This document shows, piece by piece, positions 43,924 to 50,942 of a stretch of DNA of 64,000 bases. This DNA comes from Dyadobacter sp. CY323 (GTDB taxonomy: Bacteria > Bacteroidota > Bacteroidia > Cytophagales > Spirosomataceae), in NCBI RefSeq assembly GCF_021390245.1, contig NZ_JAJUXH010000020.1, positions 1-64,000 on the forward strand. The letters run 5' to 3'. The notes beneath the pieces are model-generated. The model did no database searches and was not told the DNA's origin. It saw nothing but the letters and a program-made list of their open reading frames with translations. The first letter of the stretch is position 1. Each line of letters opens with the position of its first letter. The translations under genes and the position numbers were made by a program.

Positions 43924-44226
43924 ATGAAATTCGACTACAAAAAGTATGCTGCCTGGAAGCAGTCGCGAAAGAACAAGATCGCTCGCTTAAATCCAGTGTG
44001 GGGAATCGAGGGAGAACTAGCGTTTGTGTTTGTGGCTGACACATTGGAGTGTAATGGGAATAAGCCAATCAAGATGAAGCATAACCCCGACTTTAAGCAT
44101 TTGTGGCGTCCAGATATCACAAAAAAGTTTTTTAGTGATTGCATAAGCCACGAATTGCTTTGTTCGGACGGGGATACTATTTGGCTTGCCGCCGATATCG
44201 TAAACCCTTTTTCGAAAGCTCAATAA
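43924..44226 (+). CDS. Early phage protein of unknown function
   Basis: This 100-residue protein has a basic N-terminus (FDYKKYAAWKQSRKNKIARL) and a mixed, aromatic-rich second half (FKHLWRPDITKKFFSDCISH, GDTIWLAADIV). It directly precedes the replication initiator with a 14 bp gap. No family recognised. Confidence 0.55.
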   Translation: MKFDYKKYAAWKQSRKNKIARLNPVWGIEGELAFVFVADTLECNGNKPIKMKHNPDFKHLWRPDITKKFFSDCISHELLCSDGDTIWLAADIVNPFSKAQ

Positions 44227-44240
44227 TCTATCCCCACTTT

Positions 44241-45095
44241 ATGGCAAATAGTAAAACTGGTTTTAGTTATTACAGCACTGACACTGATCGATATTCCGAC
44301 ATTAAAATTAAACGATTGAAAAAAGAGTTCAGCGGCAACGGTATGGCTGTGTACGACTACCTGCTATGCGAAATTTATCGCGGTAAGGGATGTTATATGG
44401 AGTTCGATAGTAATGTTGCGTTTGATGTCTCGGAGTGTTTTTACATTGAGGAAAGTGTCGTGAAAGAGATCGTTTCCTATTGTGCCGAGATTGGCTTATT
44501 TGACAAGACTTTATTTGAACAAAAGGGAATATTGACATCAATTTCGATTCAAAGCAGGTTTGTCGATTGGAGTAAAAAAGCAAAGAGAAGCACTCCGGAA
44601 ATCCCCAAAAACCTCGTTATTCTTCCGGAAGAATCGCCAGTTATTCCGGAAGAATCGACCAAACTTCCGGAAACTTCCGGAATAATCGAGCAAAATTCAG
44701 TCAGTTTGCCGCAAAGGAAGAAAGAAAGAAAGGAAGGAAGTAAAAAAAAGGATCTGTTCGATCCTATGCTTGTCGATCTTCCTTTTGATAAATCACCGTT
44801 ATTCTTTGAAGCTTGGAAATCCTGGGTTGAGCACCGAAAGCAAGGCGGATCAAAGCTGACAAAATCAGCAGTAGAAATACAGCTGAATAAGCTGGGTACT
44901 TTTTCGGAGGTCATAGCCGTACGGATGTTAGAAAAGGCGATTGAGCATAACTGGACAGGAATATTTGAATTGAAAGCCTGGGAGTTAGACCAATTAGCAG
45001 AAAAACAATCAACAACAGCTGCACCGGCAACTGATGGTACACCGCCGCGCCGAAAATATCTGAACTCCCCAAAACCTCAACCGAATCCAGAATGA
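44241..45095 (+). CDS. Phage replication initiator, Lin1244/DnaD-like
   Basis: The ATG at 44241 gives 284 residues. The N-terminal domain (FSYYSTDTDRYSDIKIKRLK, GNGMAVYDYLLCEIYRGKGC) matches the Lin1244/Lin1753 winged-helix type found in phage initiators. A linker of about 60 residues repeats ILPEES/VIPEES/KLPETS and is basic at its end. The C-terminal helical part (LTKSAVEIQLNKLGTFSEVI) is DnaD-like and may load helicase. DNA encoding the linker carries phased TTCCGGAA repeats, probably the origin. The DnaB-type gene follows one gene later. Confidence 0.75.
   Translation: MANSKTGFSYYSTDTDRYSDIKIKRLKKEFSGNGMAVYDYLLCEIYRGKGCYMEFDSNVAFDVSECFYIEESVVKEIVSYCAEIGLFDKTLFEQKGILTSISIQSRFVDWSKKAKRSTPEIPKNLVILPEESPVIPEESTKLPETSGIIEQNSVSLPQRKKERKEGSKKKDLFDPMLVDLPFDKSPLFFEAWKSWVEHRKQGGSKLTKSAVEIQLNKLGTFSEVIAVRMLEKAIEHNWTGIFELKAWELDQLAEKQSTTAAPATDGTPPRRKYLNSPKPQPNPE
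44593..44752. repeat. Candidate phage replication origin: phased iterons and purine tract
   Basis: TTCCGGAA occurs at 44623, 44644, 44665 and 44675, with a near copy CTCCGGAA at 44593. Start-to-start distances are 30, 21, 21 and 10 bp, close to whole helical turns, so sites lie on one face of the helix. From 44713 to 44752 one strand is purine in all but one base. Iterons followed by an asymmetric purine tract inside the initiator gene is the lambda O/ori plan. Confidence 0.6.
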
Positions 45096-45481
45096 ATGAT
45101 AAACCAGTCTGTTCAGGTAGATGCGTTCCAATAATGGATCAGCCACCGGCGCGTCCACAGAGCGATGTCCTCTACGCAGTTAAGTGCAAGAACTGCGGGT
45201 ATGATATCCTTTTCTGCGTTAAGCGTCCCAAGCGCCCCGGTCAGTTGAAAGAAATAGTTCTGTTGGGTGAAGAAGATCGCCCTTTGAATCTTCCGGTTCG
45301 TATTGATCCATCATTCATGGAACAAGCGAGAAAATACGGCCACTTGTACCAGCTGACAAAACCGGATAAAAAAGAATTTGAGGCAAAAAGCAGGGAGGGG
45401 AAAATGAACATTCTGTATGAGATGATTGCAGATGGTGATATTGATGAAGATATGTTTAACACGCTCAGTTCAAGATTTTAA
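45092..45481 (+). CDS. Zinc-ribbon-like phage protein
   Basis: This 129-residue protein overlaps the initiator by 4 bp and abuts the helicase gene. A CxxC-type pair lies at YAVKCKNCGYDILFCVK, and an acidic helical end follows (NILYEMIADGDIDEDMFNTL). The position between initiator and helicase suggests a replication accessory role, but this is inference. Confidence 0.6.
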   Translation: MNDKPVCSGRCVPIMDQPPARPQSDVLYAVKCKNCGYDILFCVKRPKRPGQLKEIVLLGEEDRPLNLPVRIDPSFMEQARKYGHLYQLTKPDKKEFEAKSREGKMNILYEMIADGDIDEDMFNTLSSRF

Positions 45482-46855
45482 ATGAATAGCATTTTTTTGC
45501 CTCCATATTCGAAAGACCTGGAACGGGACGTTCTGGCGGTGCTTAGCCACCGACCAGAGTTGTTAGTCAAAGTTGAAGAGATTCTAAATTCAGACTGCTT
45601 TTTCAATCCGGAATACAAATACCTGTTTGATGTCATTTTCGGTATCCATCTTTCTGGCAAAGACGTCACGCAAAGTGCAATACTGCAAACCATTGTTCCA
45701 TCCGGCAAAGGAGGTATCCTGAAAACCTATCAGGAGATCAGGAAGTTTTTCACCTCAGAATCATCCCTTTGGCAGAATTCACTAAGCCTGTCGGAATTGT
45801 CAGTAAAGCGGGCCATACTTGAAAAGTCCATGGAAATCCAAACCATGATCGCAGCCAATGAATCAGTAGATAAGCTGGATCAGCTGGTCAATCAAACTGC
45901 CGAGATCGTGACAACCCGGAACCGGCCAGTCAACGGAAATAACTTTTCAGAATCACTCGACGAAATGGAACGGGCGATGAACCGCCCAATCACAAAGGGG
46001 CTTTCCGGCATAGAAACAGGGATTCCGGATATTAACGAACTGACTGGTGGATGGGAGGAGGATGATATTGTAGTCATCGCTGGCAGACCGGGCATGGGTA
46101 AGACTTTAAGTGGAATATTCCACGCATATCATGCTGCACTTTCTGGAATACCGGTTGGATTTGTTTCTCTGGAAATGAGAAAATACAAACTCACCAGCAG
46201 GATTATGTCAGGATTAACCGGTTTTCCTTCTAGTGACATTGACAAAGGCCGTTTGGCGCAAAACCAAAAGGAAATCGTACAGGCACGCCGCAAAAGGCTC
46301 GAAAACCTGCCAATCTACTATTATGAAAACACGAACTCATGGGACATAAACGATATATGCCTAACGCTAAGAAACTGGAAAAGGAAATACGGGATCGGGT
46401 TACTGTTCTTTGATTATATCCAATTAATCCGTGATCGGACAATCCGGGATTCGTCGGATAAAACCAAAGTGGTTACGTCGGTTCAAGAAAAGTTGACACA
46501 CTTAAAAAGTTCGCTTCGGGTGCCACTCGTCGAACTTGCGCAGCTCTCCAGGAATAACGAGTCACGCGGTGGAGACAAGCGACCGCAGCTAAGCGATTTA
46601 AAAAACTCTGGTCAGATCGAACAGGATGCATCGATTGTAATTTTCCTTTATCGCCAAGATTACTATGATGCGCTTGCCGCAAAAGAGAAAGGGGAGGAAT
46701 TTATTTACACCAATGACCTTGAATACATTATCGCCAAGAACAGGGCTGGTGAGACCGGTCCGGTCGAATTGAAAGCAGACATGCGCACCAATAGAATATG
46801 GTCTCCTCACCAGCAGTTTCCAGCAGAAGCATCTTCATTCAAACTACCTTTTTAA
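45482..46855 (+). CDS. DnaB-type replicative helicase
   Basis: This 457-residue hexameric 5'-3' DNA helicase has an N-terminal DnaB domain (PPYSKDLERDVLAVLSHRPE) and a RecA-like ATPase domain with Walker A GRPGMGKT at 201-208, Walker B LLFFDYIQLI and the conserved VPLVELAQLSRNNESRGGDK and QIEQDASIVIFLYR. It belongs to the phage replication module with the initiator gene. Confidence 0.93.
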   Translation: MNSIFLPPYSKDLERDVLAVLSHRPELLVKVEEILNSDCFFNPEYKYLFDVIFGIHLSGKDVTQSAILQTIVPSGKGGILKTYQEIRKFFTSESSLWQNSLSLSELSVKRAILEKSMEIQTMIAANESVDKLDQLVNQTAEIVTTRNRPVNGNNFSESLDEMERAMNRPITKGLSGIETGIPDINELTGGWEEDDIVVIAGRPGMGKTLSGIFHAYHAALSGIPVGFVSLEMRKYKLTSRIMSGLTGFPSSDIDKGRLAQNQKEIVQARRKRLENLPIYYYENTNSWDINDICLTLRNWKRKYGIGLLFFDYIQLIRDRTIRDSSDKTKVVTSVQEKLTHLKSSLRVPLVELAQLSRNNESRGGDKRPQLSDLKNSGQIEQDASIVIFLYRQDYYDALAAKEKGEEFIYTNDLEYIIAKNRAGETGPVELKADMRTNRIWSPHQQFPAEASSFKLPF

Positions 46856-46866
46856 ACTAAATCACC

Positions 46867-47235
46867 ATGGACATTTCAAACCACGATCACCTTCTGGCTT
46901 CGACTCGGGCATTGGGTATATATTTCGGATATCCCCAATGTTGCATAGAGGAATATGTAAGAGGGATGGCTCTCACTTTTGAAGGGCATACTCTGGATAT
47001 GCATTTTCAGACAATGCTTCGACTTAGAGGTAATCTATCTGGATTATTTCCGTGCAAGGTTCATGCGGAACAAATCTTAAACGGCGAAAAGTCGCTTGCT
47101 GACCTTATTGAGAATCGCATGTGCTCAAAGCCGTTCCCTGATCACCAGTATTATCCAAATGCGACTGAATCAGAGTTAGTGCAGATGATAACGGATGGAA
47201 AGATAATTAAAAACAACTTCGATCAACTTGAGTGA
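46867..47235 (+). CDS. Phage protein with a GYPxCC motif
   Basis: This 122-residue protein starts with a helix and then YFGYPQCCIEEYVRGMALTF, a motif shared with DUF483-type proteins related to archaeosine/queuosine enzymes. The rest is helical with a second Cys (LFPCKVHAEQIL) and FPDHQYYPNATE. It may act on modified nucleosides, but the match is short. It opens the block of small genes after the helicase. Confidence 0.55.
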   Translation: MDISNHDHLLASTRALGIYFGYPQCCIEEYVRGMALTFEGHTLDMHFQTMLRLRGNLSGLFPCKVHAEQILNGEKSLADLIENRMCSKPFPDHQYYPNATESELVQMITDGKIIKNNFDQLE

Positions 47236-47278
47236 TATAGATTGTATCAATTGACTGGTATTTTCAATAACTTTTGTT

Positions 47279-47286
47279 TATATTTG
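47279..47286 (+). promoter_or_regulatory. Putative promoter -7 box
   Basis: TATATTTG matches TAnnTTTG and lies in the 96 bp gap before the gene starting at 47332; TTGAC at 47251 could be the upstream element. It may drive the mid-phage small-gene block. Confidence 0.4.
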
Positions 47287-47331
47287 AAGGTATTTCAAGG
47301 GTTAAACACTTCATCAATAAACTATTACTCC

Positions 47332-47688
47332 ATGTCCGGAGAACAAACTCTCAAAAGCCACAAATTAGTTGATGGCGATTTAATTACGTACCTACCCAGG
47401 CTATCGCAAGCGGCGATTCAATCCAAAGACAAAAGAATGATTCAGGCCAAGGATATTGCTGTCTTTCATTTGGTCAACCTTCAACCTGGTCAAAAGCTAC
47501 TATTAGAAATCGAGCCTCTTCGCCAAAGCGATGATAAATGCATCGCCTGCAACATCACCGTAAAGGATGGCAACAACAAGCAGACCTTTACGGATCTTCC
47601 ATTTAGGATTAACTCAGCAATCTTTTTCAATGACCTCAAGAACGAAGGCGGAGATCCGGAAAATTCGGGATTGCAGGTTATGGCGTGA
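47332..47688 (+). CDS. Phage protein of unknown function
   Basis: The ATG at 47332 gives 118 residues. It has helix-strand segments (DLITYLPRLSQAAIQSKDKR) and a central beta part (QKLLLEIEPLRQSDDKCIAC, NITVKDGNNKQTFTDLPFRI). No domain recognised. Its last 59 bp overlap the HNH gene in another frame. Confidence 0.55.
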   Translation: MSGEQTLKSHKLVDGDLITYLPRLSQAAIQSKDKRMIQAKDIAVFHLVNLQPGQKLLLEIEPLRQSDDKCIACNITVKDGNNKQTFTDLPFRINSAIFFNDLKNEGGDPENSGLQVMA

Positions 47689-47923
47689 TGTCGTCAGGAT
47701 TCAGCAATTGATAGACTTTCCGTACTGTCAAAAATGTGCTGAAAATCCGAAGTTGGATCCGGTACCAGCCAAAGAGGTGGATCACATAACACCCTTGGAA
47801 GTAGGAGGAGAGCCTTTCGCAAAGTCTAACCTCAAAAGCCTGTGCAAGCGGTGCCACGTAATCAAGAGCGCGGAGGAAGCCAGGCAACGAGCGAAGTTAT
47901 ACGAACCACCTAAATTATGGTAA
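47630..47923 (+). CDS. HNH endonuclease
   Basis: The product has 97 residues. The HNH fold is clear: YCQKCAENPKLDPVPAKEVD, the catalytic-region VDHITPLEVGG, then NLKSLCKRCHVIKSAEEARQ. The four cysteines can hold zinc. Phage HNH proteins of this size help the terminase cut DNA at packaging. The start is in an overlap with the previous gene, and MTSRTKAEIR gives the family's usual N-terminus. Confidence 0.85.
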   Translation: MTSRTKAEIRKIRDCRLWRDVVRIQQLIDFPYCQKCAENPKLDPVPAKEVDHITPLEVGGEPFAKSNLKSLCKRCHVIKSAEEARQRAKLYEPPKLW

Positions 47924-47924
47924 T

Positions 47925-48224
47925 ATGAGCTTAGATGATAGAGTGAGCAGATTATTTGAATCTCGCGAGAAGTTGCACTACTTGGATGTAAGCGATTTCA
48001 TCAGAAATCTGACGTGTGAAGATGCTGCTGAAATAAAAGTTTTTGACGAGTTACTTACAGAATCGACCAATCGATTGTTGCGGGTTCGCAAAGCGGCCTT
48101 AGAAGTGGAAAGCCTGTTAGAGTCAAATGTCTCGATCGAGCGCTTTGCGTTTTTTTGTGGCAAACTATGCGAAACCATTATTGATGCTACTTATGATATT
48201 GATGATGATAAATCAACGAAATAA
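47925..48224 (+). CDS. Phage protein of unknown function
   Basis: This 99-residue protein is helical and acidic (LHYLDVSDFIRNLTCEDAAE, LLRVRKAALEVESLLESNVS). It begins 1 bp after the HNH gene. No domain recognised. Confidence 0.5.
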   Translation: MSLDDRVSRLFESREKLHYLDVSDFIRNLTCEDAAEIKVFDELLTESTNRLLRVRKAALEVESLLESNVSIERFAFFCGKLCETIIDATYDIDDDKSTK

Positions 48225-48225
48225 T

Positions 48226-48405
48226 ATGAAATACAGAATTCTATTTAAACATGGGATGTACCGACCACAAGTAAGCTATTGGTGGCTACCATTTATTTGG
48301 TTTGAAATCAAATATAATTTGGGATACCCGAAAACGGACATTTTACATGCAAAGTCGGTAATTGAAACTCATCGGAAGAAAACGAAGGTCATTCTGGTGG
48401 ATTGA
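48226..48405 (+). CDS. 59-residue phage protein
   Basis: The ATG at 48226 gives a short basic protein with an aromatic core (RPQVSYWWLPFIWFEIKYNL), possibly membrane-associated or a small strand sheet. The open upstream frame overlaps the previous gene. Function unknown. Confidence 0.5.
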   Translation: MKYRILFKHGMYRPQVSYWWLPFIWFEIKYNLGYPKTDILHAKSVIETHRKKTKVILVD

Positions 48406-48439
48406 GATAAAGTCACTTTAAACAATCAGAAATAAAATC

Positions 48440-48661
48440 ATGAGAGCAAAAGAAGCAACAGCGATCGCTGACAAGGAAGCGAATAAAAAGATGCCTCTGG
48501 ACGAAGTTATTAGTAAGATATCTGCTTGTGCTAGCTTAGGCAGATACTTTTTGGAGATACCAAGTCCAGCGTCGACCGAATTAGTTAAAAAACTTCGAAG
48601 CGATGGCTACGAGGTGATTGCTTTTGATACGAGAACAGTAATCAAATGGGGTCTAGAATAA
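48440..48661 (+). CDS. 73-residue phage protein
   Basis: An alpha/beta pattern is visible: a helix (MPLDEVISKISACASLGRYF), a strand with EIPSPAS, a helix TELVKKLRSDGY and a final strand EVIAFDTRTVIKWG. This resembles small phage proteins of unknown function. Confidence 0.5.
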   Translation: MRAKEATAIADKEANKKMPLDEVISKISACASLGRYFLEIPSPASTELVKKLRSDGYEVIAFDTRTVIKWGLE

Positions 48662-48683
48662 TCACCAATACTGAACTGAAATT

Positions 48684-48893
48684 ATGGCATGTAAACACAA
48701 ATTCGTGTTCAAGGGAGTCAACAGTTATTACCGGGCTTCGTCCCGGTATTCATGGCAATACATATCCATCGATTCATTCTTTTGCGAAAAGTGTTTATTC
48801 GAGCAGACTGTTAAGAAAGAGGTCACATTAGGGGATCATCAAATCCCGCATAATCTCCCTGATTGGGCGGTAGGAATTACGACGAAGGTGTGA
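48684..48893 (+). CDS. 69-residue phage zinc-ribbon-like protein
   Basis: It holds cysteines at ACKHKF and FFCEKCLFEQ, a spacing fit for one zinc site, with strands between. An overlapping frame at 48646-48831 is less protein-like and was not chosen. Confidence 0.5.
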   Translation: MACKHKFVFKGVNSYYRASSRYSWQYISIDSFFCEKCLFEQTVKKEVTLGDHQIPHNLPDWAVGITTKV

Positions 48894-48897
48894 GGTT

Positions 48898-49254
48898 ATG
48901 AGTAAATCAGAAGTAATAACCCAATTGGCTGCCGCCCTGGTGACAGTCATTGCTTTACGAAAAGTATTAAAAGAAAGGCGCTTCGAACCCGGCATCGAAA
49001 ATAACATATCGCTTGGCGAGGTGGATCAAATACTACATACCGCGGAAAAATCATTAAGAGAGAAGCTTAAAGTGGAAGCCGAATATAGAACGCAGCCACC
49101 CCGATCTTTCGCCAGAGGCGGGATTGTCAATTCGTTTGAAAATGCTGTCCTCGGCAACTATAAGCCCGGCGCTTTGTTTGATCCAGAGATAATAATAGAT
49201 GAGTCGAAAGCGTCCAGGCTATTCGACCAAATTAAATCCGGTAGGAGATCATGA
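48898..49254 (+). CDS. Phage protein of unknown function
   Basis: The product has 118 residues. The N-terminal helix (ITQLAAALVTVIALRKVLKE) may touch a membrane; a coiled region (DQILHTAEKSLREKLKVEAE) and a C-terminal part with GALFDPEIIIDESKASRLFD follow. It overlaps the next gene by 4 bp. Confidence 0.5.
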   Translation: MSKSEVITQLAAALVTVIALRKVLKERRFEPGIENNISLGEVDQILHTAEKSLREKLKVEAEYRTQPPRSFARGGIVNSFENAVLGNYKPGALFDPEIIIDESKASRLFDQIKSGRRS

Positions 49255-49580
49255 ATCAAAGATATAATGGCTTTGATAGTGAAGCCTTGAAGCGTGCCGC
49301 TGCGGCTATGTCCATTAGCAACCCGGCTATAAAGGCCGAGTTCGAAAGGATCCGAATTGAGCAGGAAAATGCAATGAAGCGCTTCCAAGATCACATGCGG
49401 TCGGTTGGGCGCGAAATGGTAAGAGCTGCATTTGATATCACAGCTTTGTCCAGGGCGTTGACCCTGAGGTATGGCACAGCGAAGGAAAAGCGGAGAATGT
49501 TAATCAAACAGGTAATCAACAAACAATCATATAATGGACAATCAAACATTCGGACAAAAGGCCGTAGGCCTCACATTTAA
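49251..49580 (+). CDS. Phage protein of unknown function
   Basis: The product has 109 residues, basic and helical (AIKAEFERIRIEQENAMKRF, ITALSRALTLRYGTAKEKRR). Its last 47 bp overlap the start of the Acb2/Tad1-like gene. No domain recognised. Confidence 0.5.
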   Translation: MNQRYNGFDSEALKRAAAAMSISNPAIKAEFERIRIEQENAMKRFQDHMRSVGREMVRAAFDITALSRALTLRYGTAKEKRRMLIKQVINKQSYNGQSNIRTKGRRPHI

Positions 49581-49761
49581 CCCATCTGGTGATGATGCGG
49601 TGGGTAAAGCCAAGCAAACCTTTGCAGATGCTATCGATCAGCTTAATGACCTGCGTACCTCAACTAATAGCCCTGAGGTCAAACGCATGTGTTCAGTGGC
49701 CATCACTGAGGCACAGACAGCGCAGATGTGGGCTGTGAAGGCTATTACTTGGAAGGATTAA
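49534..49761 (+). CDS. Acb2/Tad1-family anti-defence protein (likely)
   Basis: This 75-residue protein follows the Acb2/Tad1 pattern: an N-terminal FNPSGDDAVGKAKQTFADAI, a hairpin of two helices, and the very characteristic ending CSVAITEAQTAQMWAVKAIT. Proteins of this family sequester cyclic nucleotide signals of CBASS and Thoeris systems, so the phage escapes abortive infection. The ligand of this member is not predictable. It sits just upstream of the terminase genes, among unknown small genes. Confidence 0.75.
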   Translation: MDNQTFGQKAVGLTFNPSGDDAVGKAKQTFADAIDQLNDLRTSTNSPEVKRMCSVAITEAQTAQMWAVKAITWKD

Positions 49762-49762
49762 G

Positions 49763-49876
49763 ATGAACAGTCAGACAGGCGAGGCTTTGTGCTTCGCCTT
49801 ATCCTATGTGCTGGTGCTAATTGGACTTTACAGGATGGTCAGCCCGTCTCGACCTCGGAAAAGCACGAAAAAATAA
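49763..49876 (+). CDS. 37-residue membrane peptide
   Basis: The frame encodes one hydrophobic helix (ALCFALSYVLVLIGLYRMV) with a basic tail (RPRKSTKK), a clear single-span protein with cytoplasmic C-terminus. It starts 1 bp after the Acb2/Tad1-like gene, which suggests coupled expression. Function unknown; a lysis or exclusion role is possible. Confidence 0.55.
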   Translation: MNSQTGEALCFALSYVLVLIGLYRMVSPSRPRKSTKK

Positions 49877-50047
49877 AACAATTCCAAGAATTCACTCAAA
49901 AAGTGCCTTTCCAGCGTTCTGAGGGTGTAGTATTACTACGACATGGGGGAGGGGTCAAAAGTTTGGGGTGAATCATTGACAACCGCCTGTGCCCTCTTTC
50001 GTACGTCGTGTCAAAATTCAAGGGGTGGGGGGTATTTAAAATAACCT
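49877..50047. other. 170 bp noncoding gap before the terminase operon
   Basis: It is one of the larger gaps in the rightward phage operon. It holds G-rich runs (GGGGGAGGGG near 49945, GGGGTGGGG near 50022). A packaging (cos or pac) site may lie here, which is inferred only from its position near the small terminase. Confidence 0.3.
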
Positions 50048-50410
50048 ATGAAAACAGAACTTGGTATGGAAGAGCGAGCGACCATCAAAGAGATAAAGGA
50101 ACTTTTGAGAGGGTTAAGTGGAGATGAAGAAACCCATGCAATACTGGCAATGTTCGAAGTGATTTACGATCGAGCAATAGAGGAGCCGAGACCCGATCGG
50201 ACTTTAATTTCAAAATGGTTTGGATTTGGAGATTTGTTCATTACCAGAGATTCGCACAGTAGTATCCTTTACATTGAAAATGATTTTTATTCGAGTCAGG
50301 AAGATAAGCTGATGCTGGTCGATTCCGAAAATAATTCGGTTGTGGATGACAGTATACCGTTTTTGCATCGGCTATCAATTGCCTTAGAGATTTATCCGTA
50401 CACAAATTAA
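50048..50410 (+). CDS. Phage protein of unknown function next to terminase
   Basis: This 120-residue protein is acidic and mixed (EERATIKEIKELLRGLSGDE, HAILAMFEVIYDRAIEEPRP, ISKWFGFGDLFITRDSHSSI). It ends 1 bp before the small terminase. No domain recognised. Confidence 0.55.
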   Translation: MKTELGMEERATIKEIKELLRGLSGDEETHAILAMFEVIYDRAIEEPRPDRTLISKWFGFGDLFITRDSHSSILYIENDFYSSQEDKLMLVDSENNSVVDDSIPFLHRLSIALEIYPYTN

Positions 50411-50411
50411 T

Positions 50412-50942
50412 ATGGGTCCAGGTAGACCGGCTACACCAACGGCAATAAAGAAATTGACAGGCACTTTCCGGGAGGATCGGGCTAATAAGCATGAAATGAT
50501 GCCTTCCGTTTTGGAGTTTGCCCCAAAAGCTCCTGGTGTTCTTTCTCGTGACGGGAAGAAGGTTTGGGACAGCGTTACGCAGGAATTAGCGGTTCTTAAA
50601 ATGCTTCACCGCGTTGACCTGGAATTACTAGCCGCTTACTGCAATGAAATGGCTACTTACTGGGATGCATGTAAGGCAATCAAAAAAGAAGGGGCTGTTA
50701 TCCGGCCGGCAAAAAAAGAGTCAATAACTATCAAGTTGACCAAAGAAGGCAATCCGGAGATAGCTAAGCCTGAAAATGAGGGATATCCAATTCAAAATCC
50801 GTGGGTTTCGATCCGCAATACTGCTTTGAAAAATGCGCAGGGATTGGCAAATCAGTTTGGTTTTACGCCAGCTGCGAGGGCAAGGCTGAGAGTGGAGCCT
50901 CCCCAGGAAAAAGACCCGCTTGATGAAATCCTCAATTCATGA
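50412..50942 (+). CDS. Small terminase subunit, P27 family
   Basis: The product has 176 residues. P27-type small terminases recognise phage DNA and guide packaging. It begins GRPATPTAIKKLTGTFREDR, a typical family start, and contains VWDSVTQELAVLKMLHRVDL and NPWVSIRNTALKNAQGLANQ. It overlaps the large subunit by 4 bp. Confidence 0.92.
   Translation: MGPGRPATPTAIKKLTGTFREDRANKHEMMPSVLEFAPKAPGVLSRDGKKVWDSVTQELAVLKMLHRVDLELLAAYCNEMATYWDACKAIKKEGAVIRPAKKESITIKLTKEGNPEIAKPENEGYPIQNPWVSIRNTALKNAQGLANQFGFTPAARARLRVEPPQEKDPLDEILNS

Noticed and set aside
44593..44690. CRISPR-like reading of the TTCCGGAA repeats
   Set aside because: Repeats are 8 bp, lie inside a coding region and have no spacers of array size; an iteron reading fits better.
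48646..48831. 61-codon frame overlapping the zinc-ribbon-like gene
   Set aside because: The frame at 48684 has paired cysteines and ordered spacing; this one does not.
49789..49971. 60-codon frame overlapping the membrane peptide
   Set aside because: The 49763-49876 frame has a clear membrane helix and better start; this one is the alternate frame.
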